64,000 nucleotides of DNA from JANNAT01 sp031384605 (lineage in GTDB: Bacteria; Pseudomonadota; Alphaproteobacteria; Rhodobacterales; Rhodobacteraceae): contig JANNAT010000029.1 of assembly GCA_031384605.1 (NCBI GenBank), positions 18,788-82,787 on the forward strand, given 5' to 3'. The notes under the pieces were generated by a model that saw nothing but the letters and a program-made list of their open reading frames with translations, did not search any database and was not told the origin of the DNA. This document shows positions 16,677-24,364 of the stretch, piece by piece (position 1 is the stretch's first letter; each line of letters starts with the position of its first letter). The position numbers and the translations under genes are program-made.

Positions 16677-17168
16677 ATGACGTCAGACCCCAAGATTGAT
16701 CAAGGCAATCCAACACTGGTGTGGGATATCTTGAAACGCATCGACATTTGTATGTTCGTCACGTTCGCGGGCAATGTCCCACGCGGCAGACCAATGTCGA
16801 CAATTGCGGTGCAGCACGAAAGGGCGATCTATCTTTTGACCGAACCCACCACCAGCGCAGCCGAAGACGTGGCGCAAAACGGCACAGTGTTGTTGTCGTA
16901 TCAAGGCGGTGGCGATCATGCCGCTGTCAGCGGAACGGCAGCAATCAACACCGACAAGACCTTGGTCAAGCGGCTGTGGTCACCGGGTGCGCAGGCGTTC
17001 TGGCCAGACGGACCCGAGGCCAGCCACGTTGTTGTAATCGTCGTGAACCCCGCCAGTGCCGACTATTGGGATGGACCAAATCCCGTTGTTGCGGCTGCGA
17101 AATTTCTCTTCGGACTTGTCAGCGGAAAAACACCCCAGCTTGGCGAACGCGGCCGCACAGATCTTTGA
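16677..17168 (+). CDS. Pyridoxamine 5'-phosphate oxidase family general stress protein, 163 aa
   Basis: The sequence fits the split-barrel flavin-binding family of general stress protein 26 (Pyrid_ox_like). It has an N-terminal helix containing LVWDILKRIDICMFVT, a strand pair with PRGRPMSTIA, the central LLTEPTTSAAEDVAQN segment and a conserved tail SGKTPQLGERGRTDL. Length is as expected. GAAAGGA lies upstream of ATG 16677. It probably binds a flavin or related cofactor; no substrate can be named. The location just after the stress envelope operon and before the Crp/Fnr gene fits a stress role, though no EcfG box of its own is visible. Confidence 0.85.
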   Translation: MTSDPKIDQGNPTLVWDILKRIDICMFVTFAGNVPRGRPMSTIAVQHERAIYLLTEPTTSAAEDVAQNGTVLLSYQGGGDHAAVSGTAAINTDKTLVKRLWSPGAQAFWPDGPEASHVVVIVVNPASADYWDGPNPVVAAAKFLFGLVSGKTPQLGERGRTDL

Positions 17169-17190
17169 CAGATCTTTGATGGCGCGCACT

Positions 17191-17217
17191 CCGGGTGCCT
17201 GCCGCGCGGGCATCCGG
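17191..17217. terminator. Hairpin between convergent genes
   Basis: CCGG-G-TGCC (17191-17199) pairs with GGCA-T-CCGG (17209-17217), a 9-bp stem counting one G-T pair. It stands between the stop at 17168 and the convergent stop at 17245, where a bidirectional transcription end is expected. No strong T run is present. Confidence 0.4.
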
Positions 17218-17244
17218 ACGCATTTCCAAAGGCCGGGGGCCGAT

Positions 17245-17976
17245 CTAAAGAATAGGGCGAATTTCAGCGCGTTCATCAGAAACGCCAGCCACAGCGGCCA
17301 AAGTCTTCAGATCGGGCACCGCAAGCCGCCCCGCTTGCCAGATCGCAACTTTGCGGTCTTTCAACCGTGCCACGGTTTTGTTGGTGTGAACCAATGACAG
17401 GCCCAACGCGTCGGCCATATCTTGTTGGCGAAACGGCAGCGGCACCGATCCGTCGCGCAACAGGCCGACAGCCGCCAGCCGCCGCCATATCCGCAAAAAG
17501 GCCCATGCCAGACGTTCGGTTGCATCGCGTTGGCCAAGGGTTGCGATGGTTTCGCCAAGGAAGTGTTCCTCTACAGCGGCGATCCAGGTCAGATCATAGG
17601 CGCGTTCGGCATGATCGCGAAACATTTCCCACAGCCGGTTGCGATCAAAGGTGCACAACACCATTGGGGTGGAGGATGTCACAGTATGCTTCATCTCGCC
17701 CATCAGGCTTGACTGCAACCCGATGAAATCGCCGGGGAAAACAAAGTTGATCACTTGCCGGCGGCCATCTTCAAGCAGCACTGACCGCGTGCCGATGCCC
17801 GACAGCACGGTATAAAGTGTCGATGACCGCTGGCCTTCGTGCAAGATCTGGGTATTGCGATCGACCGCCTTTTCGCCGGTTTTGAACCGCCGCATATAGG
17901 CAAGCTCTTCGGCATTGAAAGGCACGAAAAGCGGCATGACGCGCAAGGGACAGCTGTCGCAGGTTGTGGTGGGCAT
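17245..17976 (-). CDS. Crp/Fnr family transcriptional regulator, 243 aa
   Basis: An N-terminal cyclic-nucleotide-binding-like beta-barrel (about 15-130, with ILHEGQRSSTLYTVLSG and FPGDFIGLQSS) is followed by a dimer helix and a C-terminal winged HTH (LPFRQQDMADALGLSLVHTNKTVARLKD, about 180-207). N-terminal C6 and C9 sit in CDSCPLR as in Fnr proteins, and another cysteine lies in the barrel (VLCTFDR). The third N-terminal cysteine that would complete an Fnr-type [4Fe-4S] site is absent: P15 stands at the expected position. It may therefore not sense oxygen in the Fnr way. It is convergent with the stress protein gene. Confidence 0.9.
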   Translation of the reverse strand: MPTTTCDSCPLRVMPLFVPFNAEELAYMRRFKTGEKAVDRNTQILHEGQRSSTLYTVLSGIGTRSVLLEDGRRQVINFVFPGDFIGLQSSLMGEMKHTVTSSTPMVLCTFDRNRLWEMFRDHAERAYDLTWIAAVEEHFLGETIATLGQRDATERLAWAFLRIWRRLAAVGLLRDGSVPLPFRQQDMADALGLSLVHTNKTVARLKDRKVAIWQAGRLAVPDLKTLAAVAGVSDERAEIRPIL

Positions 17977-18064
17977 TTGCGGAAATCCTTAAAACCTATG
18001 TCACAGATTAATGCGGCACCGTGATTCGTCGGCCATATGAGGGGTGGGAATTGGTGGAGTGCGC

Positions 18065-18472
18065 ATGATGAACGGCTGTGTTTACCTTGTGGTGGAACCG
18101 ATGGAGATCATCGCGTCCGACCTTGCAATGAGCGTGCAAGACTTCGATCCGTCGGCCAGGGTTTTGATCGCCCTTACGCCGCAGGGCGCCGTTGCACAGC
18201 TTGACGGCCACCCAGCGGTAACAGTTGCGTTTGTGCATGCAGACCCCAAGGACTTTGCCACCACAACTTTGGCGCGGGCGCTAAAAGGCTGCGGGGCACA
18301 AGTTATTTTCACCGGAGACGCGGCCGAACGGCACAATGACGGCGTGTTGGTCTTGCAAAGGCCATTCTCGGCGCAAACCACAGCGGCGGTATTGCGGCGC
18401 ACTGCATGGTCACAAACGCCTGACGCTGCAACCGATCGCCGGGCATCACGGCCCGGCGATGTGCCGCTTTGA
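18065..18472 (+). CDS. Small receiver-like protein lacking a phosphoacceptor pattern, 135 aa
   Basis: The sequence looks like a CheY-type receiver fold (VYLVVEPMEIIASDLAM, then alternating strands and helices, then a VLQRPF element reminiscent of the receiver KPF motif). I cannot place the acidic pair, the phosphorylated Asp or the Lys convincingly: the final motif reads QRPF rather than KPF. It could be a pseudo-receiver that acts by binding. The start is ATG 18065 in a double ATG; the SD (GGTGGAG) is fair. It lies divergent from the Crp/Fnr gene, next to the GSR core, and ends 3 bp from the convergent gene at 18476. Confidence 0.6.
   Translation: MMNGCVYLVVEPMEIIASDLAMSVQDFDPSARVLIALTPQGAVAQLDGHPAVTVAFVHADPKDFATTTLARALKGCGAQVIFTGDAAERHNDGVLVLQRPFSAQTTAAVLRRTAWSQTPDAATDRRASRPGDVPL
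18438..18457. terminator. Possible bidirectional hairpin near convergent gene ends
   Basis: GCCGGGC (18438-18444) and GCCCGGC (18451-18457) form a 7-bp stem within the last codons of the receiver-like gene, just before the convergent stop at 18476. There is no T run, so this is only a suggestion. Confidence 0.3.
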
Positions 18473-18475
18473 TCA

Positions 18476-18961
18476 TCAATCCAGACGCTTGACCACGTTG
18501 TCAGCGAAGGAATTGATCAGCGCCTGATAGGCTTCGGGCGTGTCAAGTGATTCATAGAACACAGTCTGACCATCCGCCGAAATCATCCCGGAAGTGCCCA
18601 ACGTCACCGTCAGTTCATATGCGTCAAAATTTGTATTATCGGTCAGATCTGATAAGTTGACCTGTCCGACCAACACGGCGTCAGACGCATTGATTGCACG
18701 CTCGAACGAGCTGGCAAGTTCGACCTCGCGCAAATCAATAGTGATTTTCGCGCCGTCTTCGGCGATCCGGTCGACCAGACGCGCGACAATGGCGTTGTCG
18801 AGGTCTTCTGCAACGTTGGTCCAATAGGCCGCCGCCTTAACATTTTGAATGGCTGTCAGATCAACTGTCACCGTGACATCGGAAATTTTATCAACGGCGG
18901 CCAGTGCCGTCGTTCCGGCCAAAGCAACCAAAGTCAGGGCGATCAGGGAAGTGCGAAACAT
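18476..18961 (-). CDS. Secreted/periplasmic protein of unknown function, 161 aa
   Basis: MFRTSLIALTLVALAGTTALAA is a clear Sec signal peptide with probable cleavage after AxA near residue 22. The mature part alternates strands and helices (VTVTVDLTAIQNVK, then AIVARLVDRI, then KITIDLREVELASSF) and has no motif I can name. AAAAGGA precedes ATG 18961. An EcfG promoter lies 55-79 bp upstream on the same strand, so it is a predicted GSR periplasmic protein. It may act on the envelope, but no enzymatic function is supported. Confidence 0.8.
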   Translation of the reverse strand: MFRTSLIALTLVALAGTTALAAVDKISDVTVTVDLTAIQNVKAAAYWTNVAEDLDNAIVARLVDRIAEDGAKITIDLREVELASSFERAINASDAVLVGQVNLSDLTDNTNFDAYELTVTLGTSGMISADGQTVFYESLDTPEAYQALINSFADNVVKRLD

Positions 18962-19015
18962 ATTGGTGTCCTTTTCAAACAGCAGCCCATAATTCAGGGC
19001 GCAATATGCAAATGA

Positions 19016-19040
19016 AACGCGCCAAGATGGATTTGGTTCC
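19016..19040 (-). promoter_or_regulatory. EcfG promoter of the secreted protein gene
   Basis: Reverse-strand GGAAC (19040-19036), 16-nt spacer, CGTT (19019-19016). It lies between the phyR terminator and the gene at 18961. Confidence 0.75.
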
Positions 19041-19071
19041 CGTCTGCCCGCGCCTTGGGGTGTGTGCGATG

Positions 19072-19097
19072 AAAAAACCGGGCACCCCCGGTTTTTT
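19072..19097. terminator. Intrinsic terminator after phyR
   Basis: AAAAAACCGGG (19072-19082) and CCCGGTTTTTT (19087-19097) form a perfect stem with a 4-nt loop and A/T tracts on both sides. It lies 25 bp past the phyR stop and works in either direction. Confidence 0.9.
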
Positions 19098-19121
19098 GCA
19101 GCAGCCCATTTACACCCGCCC

Positions 19122-19931
19122 TTAGGCAGACAGCGTTTCTGTCGACGCAAAGAACATCGCCTGCCCCACCGCAGACCGCAGCTGGTCTTCGGTAAAGGGT
19201 TTGGAGATGATGAACGCAGGCTCTGGCCGATCACCCGTCAGCAACCGTTCCGGGAAGGCGGTTATGAAGATGACCGGGGTTTCGGGGAACTGCACCAAAA
19301 TCTCATTCACCGCTTCGATGCCAGAAGACCTGTCGGCAAGCTGGATATCGGCAAGAATATGATCGGGGCGGTCATCCAGCGCCAGCGCCACTGCTTCGGT
19401 GTGGGTGCGCGCGGTGCCGGTCACGCGGTGGCCAATGCCGCGCACGATATCAACAATGTCCAACGCGATGATCGCTTCGTCTTCGATCACCAACACCGAT
19501 CCTGCGACCGACGCTTCCATTTCTTTCACCGCAATCTCGATACAATCTGCAACCTGATCGGCATCAAGCTGCATGATCAAGGCGATCTGTTCCAGCGAGA
19601 AGCCTTCGATCACGTTCAACAACAACGCCTCGCGCGAATTTGGCGTCAGTTCCAGCATATGGGACTGCGCCCGCGCCGAAAGGGTGCTGTCGGGTTCACC
19701 CAGCGGCGATCCGGCACTGCTCCAGACCCGGTGAAACGCGCGAAACAACGCTACTTTGGCGTCTGGCACCACTTGCATGGCCGTCAGATCTTCTAAAATC
19801 GCCTCCAGCGTTGTGGCGGCAAACCGGTCACCACTGGACTGGTTGCCAGTAAGTGCGCGGCCATAGCGGCGCAGATACGGCAGGTTCCGACCAATTTCAG
19901 CGCTTAGGCTGGCTTCTTCAGAAGAATTCAT
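19122..19931 (-). CDS. phyR: PhyR, general stress response anti-anti-sigma response regulator, 269 aa
   Basis: Residues 1-140 form an EcfG-like sigma domain (sigma2-like and sigma4-like helices, for example LTPNSREALLLNVIEGFSLE) and 145-262 a receiver domain with the acidic pair E150-D151, phosphoacceptor D195 (LADIQLAD), T224 and K244. In the family, phosphorylated PhyR exposes the sigma mimic and binds NepR, freeing EcfG. ATG 19931 is chosen over the longer reading from 19970 because the reverse EcfG promoter (19969-19993) would start transcription downstream of 19970. It is divergent from nepR-ecfG, the standard arrangement, with a strong terminator downstream. Confidence 0.96.
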   Translation of the reverse strand: MNSSEEASLSAEIGRNLPYLRRYGRALTGNQSSGDRFAATTLEAILEDLTAMQVVPDAKVALFRAFHRVWSSAGSPLGEPDSTLSARAQSHMLELTPNSREALLLNVIEGFSLEQIALIMQLDADQVADCIEIAVKEMEASVAGSVLVIEDEAIIALDIVDIVRGIGHRVTGTARTHTEAVALALDDRPDHILADIQLADRSSGIEAVNEILVQFPETPVIFITAFPERLLTGDRPEPAFIISKPFTEDQLRSAVGQAMFFASTETLSA

Positions 19932-19961
19932 CGCGGTTCCCAACTTTATTTTGCGTTCTAG

Positions 19962-19986
19962 GGAACTCAACGCGCAAGTATGCGTT
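19962..19986 (+). promoter_or_regulatory. EcfG promoter of the nepR-ecfG-kinase operon
   Basis: GGAAC 19962-19966, 16-nt spacer, CGTT 19983-19986, about 66 bp before nepR. It indicates positive autoregulation of the sigma factor. Confidence 0.85.
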
Positions 19987-19993
19987 AGGTTCC
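19969..19993 (-). promoter_or_regulatory. EcfG promoter of phyR, overlapping the divergent nepR promoter
   Basis: Reverse-strand GGAAC (19993-19989), 16-nt spacer, CGTT (19972-19969). It overlaps the rightward promoter (19962-19986) almost completely, so two EcfG-RNA polymerase complexes could hardly bind both at once. Confidence 0.8.
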
Positions 19994-20051
19994 ATAAGAA
20001 AGTGTTCGCAGGAAATAAAAAGTGTCAAAAGACATATCAGGGAATGTTCGA

Positions 20052-20228
20052 ATGAACGAAAAGCTTAATGGCGCGAAACCATCCCGCCCCCGCGCCACCA
20101 GTCCGCAGGTTACTCGCGAAATCGACGAAAACCTGAAGCTGGTTTATCAGGCGGCCCTGACCGAAGCCGTGCCCGACCGCTTTGCGAAACTTCTGGCGCA
20201 GCTGCGTGAAAAAGAAGGCAAGTCATGA
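20052..20228 (+). CDS. nepR: NepR anti-sigma factor, 58 aa
   Basis: This short protein carries the NepR core: IDENLKLVYQAALTEAVPDRFAKLLAQL, two helices joined by the conserved VPDRF turn. NepR sequesters EcfG until phosphorylated PhyR captures it. The start is ATG 20052 with AGGGA upstream. The stop overlaps the ecfG start by 4 nt (20225-20228), so anti-sigma and sigma are translationally coupled, as usual in this family. Confidence 0.95.
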   Translation: MNEKLNGAKPSRPRATSPQVTREIDENLKLVYQAALTEAVPDRFAKLLAQLREKEGKS

Positions 20229-20791
20229 TAGCCCATCCGGCGGATCCGCGCGACGAAATTGCCAGCTACATCCGTGACTTGCGCGCCTTCGCAATGTCGT
20301 TGTCGCGCAATCACGCGGCGGCGGATGATCTGGTGCAAGATACCATCATAAAAGCCTGGACAAATTTTGATAAGTTCAAACCCGGCACGAATTTGCGGGC
20401 GTGGCTGTTCACCATTCTGCGCAACACCTTCTTTTCCAACCGCCGCAAAACCAGCCGCGAGGTGCCCGATCCCGATGGCATCCATGCGGGCAATTTGTCG
20501 GTGTTGCCGCAACATGACGGCAAGCTGGCGTTCAGTGAATTTCTTGTGGCGTTCAACCAACTTTCGGCCGAACACCGCGAAGTGCTTATTCTGGTTGGCG
20601 CCAATGGCTATTCCTATGACGAGGCAGCGGACATGATGGGCGTGGCGACCGGCACCGCCAAAAGCCGCGCCAGCCGGGCGCGCAGCCGATTGTGCGAATT
20701 GATGGGCATGACACAGCCCACGGGGAACCCCGCACTTGCAGACAAGGCGGCGCTGGCGGTGGTGTTGCAAGCCGGGCTTGCCGTCGCATGA
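20225..20791 (+). CDS. ecfG: EcfG-type RNA polymerase sigma factor (ECF15), 188 aa
   Basis: Region 2 (about 12-75) contains RDLRAFAMSLSRNHAAADDLVQDT and the following KAWTNFDKF. Region 4 (about 120-170) contains LSAEHREVLILVGANGYSYDEAA and the recognition helix near TGTAKSRASRARSRL. The position after nepR and opposite phyR identifies it as the GSR sigma factor. Its expected promoter GGAAC-N16/17-CGTT occurs ten times in this window, including in front of its own operon. It overlaps nepR and the kinase gene by 4 nt each. Confidence 0.95.
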   Translation: MIAHPADPRDEIASYIRDLRAFAMSLSRNHAAADDLVQDTIIKAWTNFDKFKPGTNLRAWLFTILRNTFFSNRRKTSREVPDPDGIHAGNLSVLPQHDGKLAFSEFLVAFNQLSAEHREVLILVGANGYSYDEAADMMGVATGTAKSRASRARSRLCELMGMTQPTGNPALADKAALAVVLQAGLAVA

Positions 20792-22554
20792 TCCCAAACG
20801 CGACGCGCGGCCCGGTGTTGGGCAGGCTGGGCTTTCGCCTGATGGCGGCGTTTGGCATTGCCCTGATGCCGCTGGCCCTGCTGTCATATAATCAGGCTGA
20901 AAAGTTTGAGACTGAATCGGTTGCCCGTTGGGAATCGGCGCTGTTTGGCGAAACCCTGCTGGCAGCCGCATCACAGATTGAGGCGATGAGCCGGGCACGT
21001 GGGCTGGCCGCCGCACTGGCAACGGCCATTGTGCCACAGATCACTGACCTTGCCGAATGTACCGCCCTGATGAAATCGGTGCTGGAGATGGAGGCCAACC
21101 TGACATTCGCGGGCTTCATCCCGACAGACGGCAAGATGATTTGTGCGTCGACGGGCAAGCCGTATAATTTTACCGGCAGTCCGGGGTTGATCGCGATCAT
21201 GGCCGATCCAAAACCAATGATGACGGTTAACACCAAAGGCCCGATCACCGGCGAGTCTGTGTTGATCTTTTCGCATCCGGTCAGAACGCCGGATGACCGG
21301 CTGATCGGGTTTATCTCATTGTCGATGCCGCATAAGGCGCTGACGCCGCGTCCCGCCGAACTGCTTGGCCGATCAGAAGACTTTCTGGAACCCCTTGCTT
21401 TGATGACCTTTGATGGTGAGGGCACTGTTTTAACCGCTGCCTACGGCATTGAAAACGCGCCGGAACGATTGCCCGCGAACCGTGCCCTGACGGATTTTGT
21501 CGGCACCAAGGCCGCGACGTTTCGCGACACGATCCGTTCAGGCGATAACCGGACCTTTGCCGTGGTCGCCATCGTGCCGGGATCGCTTTACGTGCTGGGC
21601 TCGTGGCCTGCGGCGCTGACGGCCAATGCGGGGTTTGTCGGCTTTTTGCCCTTGTGGGTGTTTCCGCTGGCGATGTGGCTGGCCAGCATGCTGGTGGCCT
21701 ATCTGGCCTCGGAAAGTCAGGTTTTGCGCCACATCCGGGGGCTGCGTCGGTCGATCATTTCGTTTGCGGGCGGAAACCGGCAAGTCGAGCCCCCCGATCT
21801 GGCACTTGCCCCGAACGAATTGCGCGACGTGGGCCGCGCCTATGAACGACTGATCGCTTCGGTGCTGCGCAATGAAGCGGAAATGGAGGATTCCATTCAC
21901 CAGAAAGAAGTTCTGCTGCGCGAAGTGCATCACCGGGTGAAGAACAATCTGCAACTGATCGCGTCGATCATGAACCTGCAGATCCGCAAATCGGTGAACC
22001 CCGAGGCGCGGTCACTGTTGCGCGGCCTGCATGAACGGGTGATGAGTTTGGCCACCGTGCACCGCGAATTGTATCAGACCAGCGGGCTTGTTGATGTGCG
22101 GGCCGACGAATTGCTGGAAACCATCGTGGCGCAGGTGCTGCGCATGGGCGCGCGGGCGGATCAACCGGTTGAGACGAAAACCGCCTTCGACGTCATCCGT
22201 CTGACACCGGATCAGGCGGTGCCGTTATCCCTTATCCTGACCGAGGCGCTGACCAACGCCCTGAAACACGCCAGCCCGCACGATTCGGGCAAGACCCGTC
22301 TTTCGATAAGTTTGCGCCGTTCCGAACCGGAACACGCGGTGCTGGAGGTGACAAGTTCCACTGGCACCGGGGCGCAAGCGGCGTTGTCGTCCAGTCTGGA
22401 AAGCACAGGTCTTGGGCAGCAACTTTTGACGGCATTCGCGTCGCAACTGATGGGCAAGCTGACCGTCGGGCCACAAGACGGGGTTTATGTTGTCCGACTG
22501 GAATTCCCGCTGGTGTCACCGAAATCTGACGCGCCAAGCGAGCAGACCTTTTGA
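20788..22554 (+). CDS. Membrane sensor histidine kinase (HisKA_2/HWE type), GSR kinase candidate, 588 aa
   Basis: A transmembrane helix near 14-35, a periplasmic sensor region to about 270 and a second helix near 280-305 (FLPLWVFPLAMWLASMLVAYLA) enclose the input domain. A HAMP-like linker leads to the HisKA_2 box LLREVHHRVKNNLQLI with H381/H382, and to a HATPase domain (LILTEALTNALKHA, then STGLGQQLLTAFASQL). ATG 20788 overlaps the ecfG stop. Kinases of this type phosphorylate PhyR in other alphaproteobacteria, so this is the likely PhyR kinase. The signal sensed is not visible. Confidence 0.9.
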   Translation: MIPNATRGPVLGRLGFRLMAAFGIALMPLALLSYNQAEKFETESVARWESALFGETLLAAASQIEAMSRARGLAAALATAIVPQITDLAECTALMKSVLEMEANLTFAGFIPTDGKMICASTGKPYNFTGSPGLIAIMADPKPMMTVNTKGPITGESVLIFSHPVRTPDDRLIGFISLSMPHKALTPRPAELLGRSEDFLEPLALMTFDGEGTVLTAAYGIENAPERLPANRALTDFVGTKAATFRDTIRSGDNRTFAVVAIVPGSLYVLGSWPAALTANAGFVGFLPLWVFPLAMWLASMLVAYLASESQVLRHIRGLRRSIISFAGGNRQVEPPDLALAPNELRDVGRAYERLIASVLRNEAEMEDSIHQKEVLLREVHHRVKNNLQLIASIMNLQIRKSVNPEARSLLRGLHERVMSLATVHRELYQTSGLVDVRADELLETIVAQVLRMGARADQPVETKTAFDVIRLTPDQAVPLSLILTEALTNALKHASPHDSGKTRLSISLRRSEPEHAVLEVTSSTGTGAQAALSSSLESTGLGQQLLTAFASQLMGKLTVGPQDGVYVVRLEFPLVSPKSDAPSEQTF

Positions 22555-22605
22555 CCTTTGCCAAGTCAACGCTTTTTAGGCTAACGCCGACTTGCTGATA
22601 AATAC

Positions 22606-22631
22606 GGAACCCTTGGGCAGGCTTTTGCGTT
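22606..22631 (+). promoter_or_regulatory. EcfG promoter of the CsbD gene
   Basis: GGAAC 22606-22610, 17-nt spacer, CGTT 22628-22631, with ATG at 22667 and AAAGGA between. Confidence 0.85.
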
Positions 22632-22666
22632 GGCTGGTATACTTACCTATTGGAAAGGATACCACC

Positions 22667-22864
22667 ATGAACTGGGACACTATCGAAGGCAGCTGGAAAG
22701 AAATGTCGGGCCGCGCCAAGGCAAAATGGGGCGATATCACCGGCGATGAATGGAGCAGCATTACCGGGCGTCGCGACGAAGTCGTAGGTCTTGTGCAAAA
22801 GCGTTACGGCCATGCGCGCGACGTGGCAGAGCGTGAAGTAGACGATTGGTTCCGCGGTCTGTGA
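22667..22864 (+). CDS. CsbD family stress protein, 65 aa
   Basis: MNWDTIEGSWKEMSGRAKAKWG is the CsbD signature, followed by DEWSSITGRRDEVVGLVQKRYG. CsbD proteins are small, helical and strongly induced by general stress in many bacteria; the biochemical role is unknown. The gene has its own EcfG promoter and a strong terminator (22890-22911), so it is an independent GSR unit directly behind the GSR core. Confidence 0.93.
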   Translation: MNWDTIEGSWKEMSGRAKAKWGDITGDEWSSITGRRDEVVGLVQKRYGHARDVAEREVDDWFRGL

Positions 22865-22889
22865 TCGCAAGCCAAGCCGCACGAACCAG

Positions 22890-22915
22890 CCCCCGGCGCC
22901 CTAGCCGGGGGTTTT
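22890..22915 (+). terminator. Intrinsic terminator after the CsbD gene
   Basis: CCCCCGGC (22890-22897) and GCCGGGGG (22904-22911) form an 8-bp GC stem with a 6-nt loop, followed by TTTT. Confidence 0.9.
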
Positions 22916-22996
22916 CGTTTGGCGTGTCACTGTTTGCAGTGTCAGGGGCCTGCCGAACACCTTGTCGCGCGTTGTTCAGCAATCTGGCGACAGCAA

Positions 22997-23021
22997 GGAA
23001 CCATCGGGTTGCCAATGCGTT
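22997..23021 (+). promoter_or_regulatory. EcfG promoter of the DUF1328 gene
   Basis: GGAAC 22997-23001, 16-nt spacer, CGTT 23018-23021, 47 bp before ATG 23068. Confidence 0.8.
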
Positions 23022-23067
23022 CTTTCATCAGTGGCATCTGACGCCTCTTACCTCAAAGGAGAAACCC

Positions 23068-23241
23068 ATGCTTGGCTGGGCCCTTACTTTCCTCGTCGTT
23101 GCTTTGATTGCAGCCGCCCTTGGCTTTGGTGGCATCGCTGGCACATCAGCGGGCATTGCACAGATCTTGTTCTTCATCTTCATCATTCTGTTCGTCGTGG
23201 CGATGGTCGCGCGCGCCCTTCGCGGCCGCCCTCCGCTATAA
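23068..23241 (+). CDS. DUF1328 small membrane protein, 57 aa
   Basis: The protein is two transmembrane helices: MLGWALTFLVVALIAAALGF, then a GGIAGTSAGIAQ turn, then a long second helix and a short basic tail ending RGRPPL. This is the DUF1328 (YtjA) pattern. AAAGGAG is 7 nt upstream. It has its own EcfG promoter and a shared bidirectional terminator downstream. The function is unknown; the family is often stress-induced. Confidence 0.93.
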   Translation: MLGWALTFLVVALIAAALGFGGIAGTSAGIAQILFFIFIILFVVAMVARALRGRPPL

Positions 23242-23265
23242 GTCAGCCGCGTTGGTGTTGAAAAG

Positions 23266-23297
23266 AAAAGGCCGCAGCTAAGAAATTGCGGCCTTTT
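23266..23297. terminator. Bidirectional intrinsic terminator
   Basis: AAAAGGCCGCA (23266-23276) and TGCGGCCTTTT (23287-23297) form an 11-bp stem between the convergent DUF1328 gene and the DUF1269 gene at 23354. Confidence 0.85.
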
Positions 23298-23353
23298 CCT
23301 ATGGCGTTTGATGCTGCGGATCGGCATGCGGCGCGGGTTACATCTTGCCCGGA

Positions 23354-23926
23354 TCAGTAGAACATCGGGTCGTAATAATAAGGGTACATGTATTCGTTAT
23401 AGTAATGTGGGCCAAAGGCCGCGTTCGTCTGGGCGTTGTTTTCGCGGCGGTAAATGGTGCCACCGATCGGCTTCATCGCATCGTCCAGAATTGACAACCA
23501 ATCTTCGGACACTTCGGCCACGACTGCCGACTGACCATGTTTCAACGTGAAAAAGGCCTCGGCGGCTGCATTCTCGCGCTGATCATCCTTGATCACATCA
23601 GCCGTCGCACCAACCGCAGCCCCCGCCAGCGCACCCACACCCATGGCCGTGCCCGTGGCAAGTGCCGCTGCACCCGCAACGCCTGCGGCCACCCCAATTG
23701 GCCCCGCGATCAGCCCCAGCAAGGCACCGATACCGACCCCCACAGCCGTGCGCATGCCCAGATCAGAGGTCTGTTCAGCAACCCGGATATGGCCCATGTC
23801 ATCGCGCCGGATTACGGCGGCACCATGCACAGTCAACTCGCCCTCTGCGTCCAGATTCCATAGGGCCCGCAGGCCGGCATGGGCCTTGTCATTGGATGAA
23901 AAGATAACGGCGATATAATTTTTCAT
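23354..23926 (-). CDS. DUF1269 family protein with glycine-zipper membrane segment, 190 aa
   Basis: The N-terminal domain (IAVIFSSNDKAHAGLRALW and VIRRDDMGHIRV) is typical of DUF1269. It is followed by a Gly/Ala-rich hydrophobic region (about 60-108) resembling a glycine zipper, a soluble helix (DDQRENAAAEAFFTLKHGQSA) and a tyrosine-rich tail (HYYNEY and PYYYDP). The start ATG at 23926 overlaps the upstream stop (ATGA), so it is coupled to the gene at 23923-24318. A membrane-associated stress role is plausible from context only. Confidence 0.8.
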   Translation of the reverse strand: MKNYIAVIFSSNDKAHAGLRALWNLDAEGELTVHGAAVIRRDDMGHIRVAEQTSDLGMRTAVGVGIGALLGLIAGPIGVAAGVAGAAALATGTAMGVGALAGAAVGATADVIKDDQRENAAAEAFFTLKHGQSAVVAEVSEDWLSILDDAMKPIGGTIYRRENNAQTNAAFGPHYYNEYMYPYYYDPMFY

Positions 23927-24318
23927 ACCGACACCTTTTTGGGTTCAATGGCTTTTGCGGCTTTGCTGCGCATGGCGGCCACGGCATGGCTTAGGCTTTG
24001 CGCCGCGCCATGCGCACTGGCCAGAAGGGAGGCGTTGGCGCGGTTCACAGCGTCCTTGCCATCAGCGGCCTTGTCCTGAACCAGCTTGCCCGCCGCATCC
24101 AGTTTCGCAATTGCCGCTTTGACATCTGCCTTTATGGCGTCGGCCTCGCCATCGGCGATTGATTTCATCTTGGCCCCAAGGCTGACAGCCTGGGCCTGAA
24201 CGGTCTGCACATCGGCCCAGGTCGCAGCCTCGGCCTTGGCGATATTGGCGCTGATCTTCTTGTGCAGTTCCTGCGCGTCGCGACGCATAAGATCAATATG
24301 GGTAAGTTGCTTGGTCAT
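23923..24318 (-). CDS. Helical hypothetical protein, 131 aa
   Basis: Alanine- and charge-rich sequence predicted to be almost entirely helical or coiled coil (for example AELHKKISANIAKAEAAT-like segments and KADVKAAIAKLDAAGKL). No known domain is recognised. ATG 24318 is chosen because AAAGG lies 8 nt upstream; the open frame extends further but without support. It lies between the eRF1-like gene (24365) and the DUF1269 gene, with which it overlaps by 4 nt, so the three probably form one leftward operon. Confidence 0.7.
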   Translation of the reverse strand: MTKQLTHIDLMRRDAQELHKKISANIAKAEAATWADVQTVQAQAVSLGAKMKSIADGEADAIKADVKAAIAKLDAAGKLVQDKAADGKDAVNRANASLLASAHGAAQSLSHAVAAMRSKAAKAIEPKKVSV

Positions 24319-24364
24319 GGTGTGCCTTTCGGGTTTCAGGATGGGATGGTTATGTGGCAAGCCT

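Noticed and set aside
19932..19970. Longer phyR reading from 19970
   Set aside because: It would start upstream of the predicted transcription start on that strand.
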